DNA from: Myotis daubentonii
Lineage: Eukaryota; Chordata; Mammalia; Chiroptera; Vespertilionidae
Direction of reading: 5' to 3'
Assembly (NCBI RefSeq): GCF_963259705.1
Contig: NC_081840.1
Location: forward strand, 3,275,562 to 3,339,561
Length of the DNA stretch: 64,000 nucleotides
Part shown: in pieces, positions 1-12,500 of the stretch
Position numbering within the stretch: position 1 is the first letter of the stretch
Layout: every line of letters starts with the position of its first letter
Position numbers and translations under genes: made by a program
The notes under the pieces: generated by a model
Seen by the model: the letters and a program-made list of their open reading frames with translations, nothing else
The model's database searches: none
Told to the model about the DNA's origin: nothing

Positions 1-135
1 ATGGATCAGCTGCCTCCTGCTCGCCCCATACTGGGGATGGAGCCCCCAACCCGGGCCTGTGCCCTGACGGGGAATTGAACCGTGACCTCCTGGCTCATAG
101 GTCGATGCTCAACCACTGAGCCACGCCGGCCGGGC
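1..135 (-). mobile_element. Ves SINE, cut by the window edge
   Basis: Antisense tRNA-like head: GGGGAATTGAACCGTGACC (box B) and GCTCAACCACTGAGCCACGC (box A). The tail lies outside. Confidence 0.9.
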
Positions 136-409
136 TGTTCTGGGGGTTTTTGAACCATGAGATGCAATGAAACATTTTTAAGAAGCTTTATACTGGGACT
201 TCCAGTACCTTCCTGCTCCGAGCGGCTCCTGTAACGACAGGCTGCTGCCGGCACAAGCGCGCCGGCGGGCGCTCCTCCGCCCACTCCCAGCTGCACGATG
301 GGCCGTCGAGGGTGGTGGGGTACAGAGTTTGCTTTCATGATAGTAGATTTGGGCCTGCTCGAGCCATCACCAGAAAGAGACAAGTCTCTCATGTGCCTTT
401 ACCGCGCAG

Positions 410-559
410 CAAGACAGCATCGACCACCTGCTGCTCAACCTGCGCATGGAGGCGCTCTACGTGAAGGAGAACTTCAACATCCGCTGGGTGTCCCAGACCG
501 GCTTCGTGGAGAACATCGGCAACATCCTCAGAGAGTACAAGCAAAGCCGCGGGCTGCTG
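410..559 (+). CDS. AK7: AK7 exon (first in window)
   Basis: Acceptor ccgcgcag, donor gtaacc; exactly 50 codons in phase 0. It encodes [20 protein letters not shown] and ends EYKQSRGLL, the linker just before the kinase core. The acceptor has a weak pyrimidine tract; the start is set by similarity to the human exon. Confidence 0.9.
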
Positions 560-3500
560 GTAACCGGAGCCCTCCCGTCTGCGCGCTCCGTGCCGGCGGC
601 GTGGCCACGGAAGCACGTCCTCTCCCCCGCGGCCCAGTTTCTGAAGCCCAGTGCCCCTTCCAGGGCGGACCCGTTTGTCCAGGCCTTAGCATCGACCTGG
701 GCGTCATCTCAGTCCTGCCAACCGGGCAGTACCACTCCTAAAGTTGGCATAGATGCTGACTGTTACGCTTGACACACACGGAACACGATAGCAAGTTCGA
801 GACCGACTGTCACAGGGCTGTGGACGTCAGGAAAAGAAATCTAGTGTCTTACTGCCGGGCCTGCTTCAGGCCCAGGTGTACATATGGGGGGGGGGGAGAG
901 GGGGGAGGGAGAAGGGAGGTGGGGCAGGGGGAAGAAGTCTGATTCTCACTTGCATCCTATTGGCCAGGAGATCCGCTGGTCATTTTCATCATCACAACTG
1001 TTCAAGGAAGATACTCGTATCTCCTTAGTACAGATGTGAAAACCAAGGCTCCGAGAGACAGGGCAACTCCTTCACAGCCGCGTGGCTAGTCAGGGACTCA
1101 TCCGAGCGAGGACGCGAGCTCAGCTAGAATGGCCTGCGGACCAGCCTCCACACCCCTCTCTGAAGCAGCACTTGGCCAGATCTTTAGATTTATTCCAGGG
1201 AAGCACTACAAAGGTGACAGTGAACATTACATGAGAAAAATGGTTGTGTTTTTTTTGTTTGTTTGTTTTTTTAATCCTCACCTGAGGATATTTTTCCATT
1301 GATTTTTAGAGAGAGTTGAAGGGAGGGGGAGAGACAGGAACATCGATGTAAGAGAGACACATTGATTGGTTGCCTCCTGCACCCCCCGCCCTGCCCTGGG
1401 AATCGAACCGTGACCTCCTGGTTCATGGGTCGACGATCAAGCACTGAGCCACAGCGGACGGGCTGAAAACTAGAGCAAATTATCTTGTGTTAAAAAGCAG
1501 TGGATAATTAAAGACCAAGTTCAGTCCAGAAACAATATTCATGAGGCAATAAGTTGGGCACCATGTCCCCGAGAGCAGACACTCGTCAACCTCTTAGTCG
1601 TCTTTCCAGGAGCAGCAGCGCCACAGCTGTGAAGCTGGCGGCAGGCCATGCGCGTGGACTTCCTCTCTCGACACTCTGGCCCTCTCCCTGGGCACATACC
1701 CGAGTGCCGCCTTCCCCACACCCCGTCATGCTCACCACGCGCGTGGAGGAAGGGACCAGAGGGATCTGAGAGCTGAAGCCCCCCGTGATGGGACCAGTGC
1801 TCTGTCGCTGCCAGCCCGGCCGTGCCCAGCTGGCTCGTGACCCTGGCTCTCCTCTCTCAGCCCATCAAGGTTTGCATCCTCGGCCCGCCCGCCGTGGGCA
1901 AGTCCAGCGTCGCGGAGGTGCTGGCCAAGTACTACAAGATCCACCACATCAAGCTGAAGGACGTCATTTCCGAGGCCATAGCAAAGCTGGTATCGCTTTT
2001 CACCCCTCCTGGGGGACTTCCCTGTTTTAAAAAAGGCTTTCCCTCGCCGTGTGCTAACGAAGCCACTGGCGGTGCGTGACATCTGCACAGGGCTCTGTCC
2101 CTCTCAGGGCGGTGGTCGCTGGCCCCGCTGTGACAGCTCCCAGGCCCACGGAAGCCACGCCCAGGGGTGGCCCTGGAGTTTAGTCTGTCGCCAGCTGTTG
2201 CTCAAAGTCTATCTCCTATTCTCCCTGTTGAGTGGAACCTTTATTTATTTATTTTTTAAAATATGTGTTATTGATTTTTTACAGAGAGGAAAGGAGAGTG
2301 ATAGAGAGTTAGAAACATCGATGAGAGAGAAACACTGATCAGCTGCCTCCTGCACACCCGCTACTGGGGATGTGCCCGCAACCCAGGTACATGCCCTTGA
2401 CCGGAATTGAACCTGGGACCCTCCAGTCCGCAGACCGACGCTCTATCCCCTGAGCCAAACCGGTCAGGGCAAGTGGAACCTTTACTTACTTACTTTCTTA
2501 TTAAATTGATGGGGGTGACATCGGTCAACATGAACATGCAGGTGTCAGGTGTGGGCTTCTATGTTACAAGAGCTGTACCAGGTGCCCACCACCCAAGGTC
2601 ACCATATGTTAGGACCCCCTCCTCCCCCACCCCTTCCCTCTGGCAACCACCACATGGCTGTCCGTGTTCTCGAGTTTCCGCTTTATGTCCCATGTATGAG
2701 TGAAGTCATGGGTTCTCAGCTTCTTCTGACTTATTTCTCACAGCATAACGCTCTCAGGGGCCATCCGTGTTGCTGCCAACGGCGCTACCCCACGCTTTCC
2801 CACGCTGAGTAGTGTTCCCCTGCGTCCACGCGCCGATCTCCCTTAGCCACTCCTCTATCGCGGGGCACTTGGGTTGTGACGCCTTTGTAAGCTTTTTCTT
2901 CGCTTTTATTCTTGATGTACGTTCCTCAGGGTGTGGTCAGCTTCTTTGCTGAGCGCTTGTTTAAAGAAAGGCTTTATTTCCTTAGAGCAGTTTCAGGTTC
3001 AGAGATTTCCCCTATGCCCCCAGCCCCCCGCCCCCCGTGGCAGGAGGCTAGTGAGTAGCAAACCAGTGCAGGGCACCAGCCAACTGGAGGACCCTGTGGT
3101 GTGCAGGAGGCCATCGTGGCCCCCAAGTTCGGAGGGGAAGGAGGGGAGGAAGATGAGGAGGAGGAGGAGGAAGAGGAGAACGTGGACGACGCGCAGGAGC
3201 TGCTGGACGGCGTCAAGGAGAGCATGGAGCAGAACGCAGGTAACTGCCCCCCTCCCCTCCCCTCCCTCCCCCCCACCCCAACCCACCTCACACCCCCCCC
3301 CCCCCCCCGCACCGCACAGGGGCCGTGGGCCTGTGAACCAGGGCTTGTTTGTTTGCTTTTCCTCCAAGTAAACAGCACAACATTTTTATTTTTTAATTTA
3401 TTTTATTTTTCTAACTCGGTCTGGGAGTCTTTCCAATTCCCCTTCTTTGTTATAAAAGACTATTTGTTTGCTATTATAAGTTAAGTGTAGAAATTATAAG

Positions 3501-6500
3501 AACCATAAAGAAATGTCATTTATAATCTCCCCTCCCAGGGGAAAAGAAAGTCATCATTAATATTCTGGTGATTGATCGTGAGACTGGAAAGGCCCTGGCT
3601 GTGTGGCTCAGTGGTTGGGTGTGGTCCTGTGCATGGGAAGGCTTCCCGGTCAGGGCACATGCCCAGGTGGCAGGCACCATCCCCAGTTGGGGGTGTGCAG
3701 AAGGCAGCTGATGGATGTTCTACCCTCACATCAGTGTTTATCTTTCTCTCTCTCCCTTCCTCTCTCGCTAAAAATCAATAAAAATATATTTTTAAAAATA
3801 AGGTGGAACTATCTATGTTTAAAAAAATGAAATGTATAGTCATAAATCTTTTATAAGTATCGAAAATCATTAATTAAAGGGCAAAAAACAAACCAGGAAA
3901 AAAATACTTGCCACCAATATGACAGAGTTAATAATCTTTTAAAAAAATATGTTTTTATTGAATTCAGAGAGGAAGGGAGAGGGAGAGAGAGATAGAACCA
4001 TCAATGATAAGAGAGAATCAGTGATTGGCTGCCTCTTGCATGGCCCCTACCGGGGATTGAGCCCACAACCCAGGCATGTGCCCTTGACTGGAATATAATC
4101 TTAGTATATAAAATACTCAGGCAGCCCAGCCAGCATAGCTCAGTGGTTGAGCATTGATCCATGAACCAGGAGGTCATAGTTTGATTCCTGGTCAGGGCAC
4201 ATGCCCGGGTTGCAGGCTCTATACCCAGTGTGGGTTGTGCAGGAGGCAGACAATCAATGATTCTCTCTCATCATTGATGTTTTTAGCTCTCTCTCCCACT
4301 CCCTTCCTCTCTGAAATCAATGAAAATATATTTAAAAAAATAAAAACATAAAATAAAATACTCAGGCAAACTAGTAAGAAAATCCTTAAATCCTTAATAG
4401 AAAAAAATTGATGAATAAGGAGGACCATAGTTAATGCAGGAAGGAATACAAATCAATGGGAAAACGTTCCTCCTCATGTTTGGACATAAGAAACATCCAA
4501 ACCTGTGGAGAATTTCTGTAAGAGTCTGAGCCAGACTCTCATGAGGACATATGCCCGGGAGCAAGATCTCAATGCTCAGAGACTGCAGTGGGCAGCGTTT
4601 CTTCATTCGAGATTAAGGAGAGAGGGTAAGGGCGGTATATGGAGGAGGGAGGAAACAAGGGGGGGGGGGACTGGATTACAGGGGAGTTAACAAGATTACT
4701 TGCTCCCTGGAGCGTTACTCCCCCTCCCAAGGGTATTACAAGCACTTCAGGCGCTTCTAGAGGCACAAGAACAATGGACAGAGCTGGCTGGTCACCTTTC
4801 ACTAGGAAGTGGTGTTCCTGGGGCGTGACTACCCACCATGACCTGCCCGGTTAGGAATTGATGATGAGAGCGCCCTGCGATGTTACTTTTCATAGAACCC
4901 CTTTTCCATCCATACTCACTTGGTAATTTTTTTTTTTTTTTTTTTTTTTTTTACAGAGAGGAAGGGAGAGGGCTAGAGAGTCAGAAACATCGATGAGAGA
5001 GAAACATCGATCAGCTGCCTCCTGCACACTCCCTACGGGGGATGTGCCTGCAACCAAGATACATGCCCTTGACCGGAATCGAACCTGGGACCCTTGAGTC
5101 CCAGGCCGATGCTCTATCCCAGCCGTGGGCAAACTACGGCCCGCGGGCCGGATCCAGCCCGCTTGAAATGAATAAAACTAAAAAAAAAAAAAAAAAAAGA
5201 CCGTACCCTTTTATGTAATGATGTTTACTTTGAATTGATATTCGTTCACACAAACACTCCATCCATGCTTTTGTTCCGGCCCTCCGGTCCAGTTTAAGAA
5301 CCCATTGTGGCCCTCGAGTCAAAAAGTTTGCCCACCCCTGCTCTATCCACTGAGCCAAACCGGCTAGGGCACTCACTTGGTACTTTTAACCAGTTTATGG
5401 AACAAACTCATCACAGTCAAGTGTCACTCTAAAGTCAAAACCTGGGCTCACTTTCCCCCTCCCTGGGAAGGAGGTCAAGGCTGGTCCCCCCGCGACCCTA
5501 GGTGATAAGTCAGCGGCCTCCTTGGCCAGTCATGCTTTACGAAGTCCGCTCTTATCACCGCAGACGGGGCGTGGGACGGAGATGTTTCCAAGGGAGCTGG
5601 CTCCCCAGCAGGAAGACCGCCAGTCAGCAGTTATTAGAAAAAGAAAGCCATTTCGCCCTGGCCGGTTCGGCTCAGCGGTCGGGGCGTCGTCAGCCCCCGG
5701 ACAGGTTCAATTCCCGGCCAAGGGCACGTACCTCCATCACAGGTTCATCCCTAGTGGGCACGTGCAGGAGGCTGCCAACCGGTGTGTCTCTCTCAGGTCG
5801 ATGGTCTCTCTTTCTCTTCCCTTCACCTCTCTCCCTTCTCCTCTTTGTAAAAATAAATGGGAAAAAGATCCTCAGGTGAGGATTAAAAAAACAACAGCAC
5901 CATTTCATTTTTATACCCAGTCAGCGGAGTTCTTCCATCACGCTGGGTATATTAGTATCATCTGCAGAGCAGCCCGGTAGTGTGGGCTCGTCCAGTGGAG
6001 AGTTTCTGCCCCGGCCGACTTATCAAGCACATCTGGTTTCTTCTCTCTGTTTACTTCTCCCCTCTTGCTGGTGGCTGTTTCTCATCCCGCAGGGCTGGCG
6101 TGAGGGAGGGACAGGGGAAAACTGCCCTGGGTGACAGGACGCTGGGCGCTTGCTGCTTCTTCCTGGTGTTGTGCTTCTGTGGGCCACAGGGGACGTCCCC
6201 GCCTTACCCTGAGGCCCTGCCCCTGAGTGCCCGCCCACCTCTGCTCTTCTGGCCCCCAGTCCTTCAGGTGGGCCTCCTCCCAGCTACTCATCTTCAGGAC
6301 GCTTGTCCCTCCATGCCCTCCCGCCTCCTCCCCGCCTCCCCAGGCCATGCCAATCTGGTTTTCAGAGGCAGCGAAAACGGTGTTAGCATACACTGAGTGT
6401 CCACTTAAACCAGCTGCCTGGTTTCTGCTCTGGTGTGGGCTGGGCTGGGGAAGGGGGGTGGAATTTAGAGAGATTTCTCAGAGGAACAGGAAGGTGAGCA

Positions 6501-9500
6501 GAAAACACAAGGCCTCACCCAGAGACACTGGGAGTCTCTCTCCCAGTTTAGAATCTAGCAGCGCCCTGGCTCCCACCCTTTAGGGGAGAGGAGAACACCC
6601 GAGAGGAGGTGCCCCCGGTGGGGACCCCTGTGGGAGGAAATCGGGCCAGGCCGCATTACAGGGGGAGGCGCATGTGAGACCTTGCGTCCTGACATGGCAT
6701 CCGTTTGGCTCAGATACACTCATAACATTCTTCTAAAAAATAGAAAAAATTAAGGGTGGGAGACCTGGAATTTTAGGAATCCACGGGTGTACGTGGCCAT
6801 GTGTACACACACTTTAAGCCTGAGGTGTAAGGACAGAAAGAGAACGCTGGGGCTGGTGACCGATGCCGCCCCCAGAAGAGAGGCAAGACCCGCGGGCGTT
6901 GGAGCTAACCGGACGAGACAAGCCCCGCACGATCTTTGTAGACGGGGACCTAGATAGCAGGTCTCTGCCAGGGCCCAGCAGTCTGACCTGGGGCGTCCTG
7001 TCACAGCCTGGCGTGACGCGCCAGCCGGGCTCTCTCCGTGCCCGGGGAGGGGGACACGTAGGAGAGTTACAGCAGGGGCAGCGCCACGTTGAGAACAGTC
7101 ACTGCCCAAGCTGAAGAAGGGCTGTCTTTGGCCTTGGCCGGAGACTGTCCTCACAGATGCAAGGGGCCAGTGTGGCTCAGCAGCCTCTGCCTGGAGGGGC
7201 CCTGGGAGAGGGCAGAGGGCGAGGTCTCTGGGGGAGGGAAAGTCTTCGGAACTCTTCCCAGCCCCCTCTTCCCAGCCACCCACCACTTCTGCAAGCTTGG
7301 GAGATTTCCTCAATCCCCTCTAGTTTGTCCAAAAACCCCTCCTCATCATATTTATCAGAAAGTAGAACATGGGCCTTGATTATGTTTGAACAAAACAAGA
7401 CCTTGGAACGCACCGCACAGACCCACAGGGAAATTTCGCAGCATGGAGGGACACAGGTGAGCTCGCGTGTCCCTAACATGGCCCCGTTTGTGACTGTATG
7501 ACTCTAAGGATTCCAGCAAGACAGATGTCGCAACCCCGCCATGAGTCACTTCCACGTTCTGTTCACACATAAGTCCACTCCCGTCGGCCTCTGACAATGC
7601 AGCCAAACCAGGGACATGGTTAACTCTCTGGTGCACCAGTTAGATTCCCCATTGCTCACTTTATATAGTTCAAGTGTGTGGGGTAAGAAGATATTTTTAT
7701 TGATTTCAGAGAGGAAGGGAGAAGGAGAGAGTTAGAAATGATGAGAGAGAATCACTGATGGGCTGCCTCCTGCACGCCCCCTACTGGGGATCGAGCCCGC
7801 AACCCAGGCCTGTGCCCCGACAGGGAATCAAACCATGACCTCCTGGTTCATAGGTCGACGCTCAACCACTGAGCCACACCAGCCGGGGCTTTTCGGCAGC
7901 TTAAAAGAGAAAGGTGCCTTTGAGGCTCAGCTCAACCTTGATTTTTAGCCAAAGGCAGCAGCTGTGTATTGGGCGCCTCGTAGGAATACGTCATGTGCTA
8001 GCAACACACATGAGCCCCACCTCAGTCCGTACAACAGAAGCATGTACCCGCATGTGTACGGCTACAGGGGCAGCCTATCCAAGCACCGCCGAGTAAAGCC
8101 TACCGGTAAATGGTAGCACTCCGGGTTTCTCCACGCACTTCGTGTCCTTCTGCCCCCGGGAGCTGTGACCACACAAACATTCTGGAAACGCCAGCACCCG
8201 CGTTTGCCTCTGTTCTTTCGCGGAAACAGGCCCACTGGGGGCTCCTATTTGATTGTGCGCTGGAGTTCACGTGCCGTGTTCGAAATCCCAAACCACCTAT
8301 TTGTCACTTGAAGGGAAAAATAAGGGGCCGCATGATCATTTTTCAGGTGACGGCAGCGTGTAACCCTATGCAGAAGGTGACTCCGCAGTCATATAGATAT
8401 TGTTCTTCTTTTTGTCAGGCCGACTGGAAGACCAATATGTAATTCGGTTTGTGAAAGAAAAGCTGAGATCTATGCCTTGCAGGAACCAAGGTTACATTTT
8501 GGACGGATTCCCCAAGACCTACGACCAAGCCAAAGACCTGTTCAACAGTAAGTCGGGGTGCGCCCTCTGTTTTGAATGTGAACATTCAGACAAGGCACCA
8601 GTCTACTCCTCAGAGTAATAGCCACTCAATTAAAATTAGTGCCTGCTAGTTAAAATCGTTTCATTTTTGAACAATAAAGATTTTTTAAAAATTAAAAATA
8701 ATTTCATTTTTTCGAGCTACCCATAGTAATAATAGGTAACAAACACGACGATGTATTTTTTTAAATCTTTATTGTTGAAAGTATTACAGATGTCCCCTTT
8801 TTCCCCCTTGACCACTTCTAGCCGCCCCCCCCCGCCCCCCCCCCCCCCCCCGCCCCAGGCCTTCACCACACTATTGTCTGTGTCCCTGGGTGATGCATAT
8901 ATGCACACAAGTTCTGTGGTTGCTCTCTTCCCACCCACCCCCGCCTTGCCGTAAGTATGACAATGATGTCTATTTTGTTTTATTAGAAGACGAGGAGGAG
9001 GAGGAGGAAGAAATCAGAGGCAAAATGTTTCCCTTTGATAAACTGACCATACCTGGTAAGTTTAAAATATTTCTCCAGCGTCACATGTAGAGGAATGCCA
9101 TCTGATATCTCCTTTGAACCAGAACAGTCCTTTTGATGTTGATAAAGTAGGGTTTTCTTCTTGTAGAAAAGCAGTCAAGTGATACACACTGAAAATCAAA
9201 TTCCCAAACTGAAGGATGCATTGGGGGTAAATGTGAGGGATATTCCGTTTCTCTGAGCACCTTTATTTCTGCTGCTCCCCGCTGTAACTAAGCCACAAAC
9301 GTGGCCAGTCTGTTGAAGCCCAGAGGCCCTTGGAGAGCCCCCAGGGTCTGGATCACGGCCGCTCCTACCTGCTTCAGGGGCCAGCGATGCCATCGCCTTT
9401 TCCAGGAGACGTGCAGAATCCAGCACTGAGCAGGGCAGGCAAAACGCCTTCCAGTTCGCAGTGAACGTGGCGGCAAGCCTGTCCTATCAGGTATTTACCC

Positions 9501-12500
9501 AGAGGTTTCACAATGTGCTCTTGAAAGAGAGGCATAAACAATGTCCCAACGAAAAGGAGTTGCTGAGTAGCTAGCGGCCATTTCTTCTGACCTTGCCATG
9601 AACTTGAAATGTTGTTTTTTCCCCTCTCTCTCTTAAAAAAAAAAATCAAAAAAATCAGTTTGTCCCGGCCAGTTAGGCTCAGTGGTTGAGTGTTGATCTA
9701 TGAACCAGGAGGTCACGGTTTGGTTCCCCGTCAGGGCACATGCCCCAGTGGGGGGTGTGCAGAGGGCAGCCGATTAGTGATTCTCTCTTGTTATTGATGT
9801 TTTTCTCTCTCCCTCTTCCTATCCCTTCCTCTCTGAAATCAATAAAAATATTGAAAAAATAAAATAAAAATAAAAACTCATTTTGGTTGAACTGTCATCA
9901 TAGGAGATAACTGTTGGCCATGTGGTTAATGCAAACTATTTTCAGCAACTTGGTACAAGGGTTGTGTCTCAGAGTGTGAGAATCCCCCCGCCCTTCCTTA
10001 GTTCTTACAGCTGGACTAATCCTATAGAATAAAAGCATAGTATGCAAATTGTCCCCTTGACAGGGAGTTTGTCTGGGAGTTCGACCAGGGGGGACAAGGC
10101 CCGGCTGGCAGCTGGCAGCCACTTAGGGACCCTACCAGTGCATGAATTTTGTGCTCTGGGCCCCTAGCAATAAAATAATAGAATTGACACAGACTAGATT
10201 AACAGGAGAAAAACCAACCAAATACACATGCATGGGGCTGGGGGAGGGTAGGGGAATTCACAATAAGATGCTCAGAACATAAAATGAGAGTCAAAGAATT
10301 GATCTAATACTTTTTAGACAAAAAAAAAAATGGATGAGAAACTGGCAGAAGAGGAAAGTGCTCATTAAAAAGGAATCTACACAAGTTTTGGGTATTCCTC
10401 TTTGTTGGGAATCCAAACAAAGTCTGGGTTTGAGTAGTAAACTGGCTCTCACAGGTAGGAGGCCCCGTTTATATTAATTTGGCAAATCAGCCACTAAAGC
10501 ATTTCGCTCGTAGCCACCGGTCTCGCTGGGGCTCGCCTGGGAAACTGATGACGGGTACCACGGGGTTATTAGAGATTTGCTACTTACAGTTTCTGCTGCT
10601 TTTGTTTTATTTATTTTTGTTGTTAATCTTCACCCAAGGATATTTTTCCATTGCTTTTTTTTAGAGAGAGTAGAAAGGAGAGTGAGAGACAGAGAGAGAA
10701 ACATCGATGTGAGAGAGACACATCGATTGGTTGCCTCTCACACTCGCCCCGACCAGGGCCTGGGATTGAGCCTGCAACCGAGGTACCTGCCCTTGACTGG
10801 ATTCGAACCCGTGACCCTTCAGTCCAAGGGTTGACGCTCTATCCACTGAGCCAGGGCTCAGCTGCTTTTTATAAAGGAAGGAAGGGAGGGAACGAGGATG
10901 GAAGGAAGAAGGGAAGGGAAGGGGAGGGAAGGGAAGAAAAGGGAAGGGAAGGGAAGGGAAGATAATAGACCCTCCAATGACCGACAGGTTGGACCTCACA
11001 GGGTAGTGTCTGAAAATGTCCCTGGTTTGCATGTATTCAACCTCCACCAGAGGCAGCAAGAAGCCAAGCTGCCAGGCCATTTGCAGCAACAGGAGGTCTG
11101 AGCTGCCAACCAGGCGTTTTCCTGTCTGACCGTCCCCCTCCCCCCAGCCCCCGCCCCCCTGCACCTGCTGGTTAGGCAACCCGGCGGCCACTGGGTTAAC
11201 CCAGGCGCCTCTTCTTCCCCCCAGAGTTCGTCTGCGTGCTGGACGGCTCGGACGAGTTCCTGAAGCTGCGGGTGATGAACCTGCCCGAGAGCGTGGTGGT
11301 GGGCACCCACTACAGCCAGGACCAGTTCCTCCGGTCGCTGAGCAACTTCCGCGAGCTCAACACCGAGGACGAGACGGTCTTCAACTACTTCGATGAACTC
11401 GAGATCCACCCCATCCACATTGGTACGGGATGAGCCCCTGGAGGGGTACGGGAGTGTGGAGAGCCTCCGCCAGGTGGCGGACCCTCCAGCTGACCCCCTC
11501 CGCCCCCAGCCCCCCCACCCCCTGCACAAGGCCATGGTAGGGCTGGGGGGAATGGCAGGTGGCAACAGGGACACACAGGGACTTCTCCTGGGGTGACCTG
11601 CGTGAGGATTTGGCGGCGGAGTGTTGTTATGTGAAAACACAGGGATATATTATGAAATGGAATGCCACATTGTGATTTATTTACTTATTTATAATAGGTT
11701 TTTATTTCTTTTTAGAGGGAGAGGGATAGAGAGATAGAAACGTTGATGAGAGAGAAACTTCATCGATCGGCTGCCTCTTGCACACCCCCTCCTGGGGATC
11801 AAGCCCAAAACCCGGGCATGTGTCCTGACCAGGGATGGAACCAGCGACCTCTTGGTTCCTGGGTCAACACTCAACCACTGAGCCTCACGGGCCAGGCTGG
11901 AATACCAAATTTTTCAAGGGCATTTCAAAGACTTGTGTTTGCTGCCGGCTGCTGTGGGCCATTTCCCCAGCTGCCTGGGGCCTGGCGGTCCTCACAGGAA
12001 TACTACACCGGCCAGCTGAGAGCCCCCTGGCTACTCAGAAAAGCAAACAGCTCTCCATTGCCTTTCTGTGTTTCCTCTAAACACGACTCGGAGCTCAGCT
12101 CCCAGCAAACGCCCAGGAAACATGCTCTCGTCACCCTCGCCTTCATCATCACCCTCGCCCTCATCCTCATCACCATGGTGCGGGCTCCAAACCTCAGCTG
12201 TCACTGCTGTTTCCACTCCCCTCAGCTAGGGGAGCCCCTAAACTTGCTTTCCGGCTTTCTGGGCACTGATACTGCTTCCTCCGTTGGGGAGACAGCTCGA
12301 GCTGGGTGGGACCTTAGTGGCCAGGCCGACGCCTTGGGCCTCCCGAGGCCTCTCTTCACCCCCAGGAGCGAGACGGGGCAGCACTCGGACGCTGGAGTAT
12401 TGGGAGGCTTAGAGCTAGTGGCAGGAGAGCCGATTCCAGTTCTGAACCTGCCTCAGTGTTCTCATCTGAGAATAATCCCTGCCTTGTAGAGTTGTTCCAA

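Noticed and set aside
1..135. tRNA-like box A and box B sequences, here and in each SINE
   Set aside because: These are antisense or sense SINE heads, followed by SINE bodies and A-rich tails, not functional tRNA genes.
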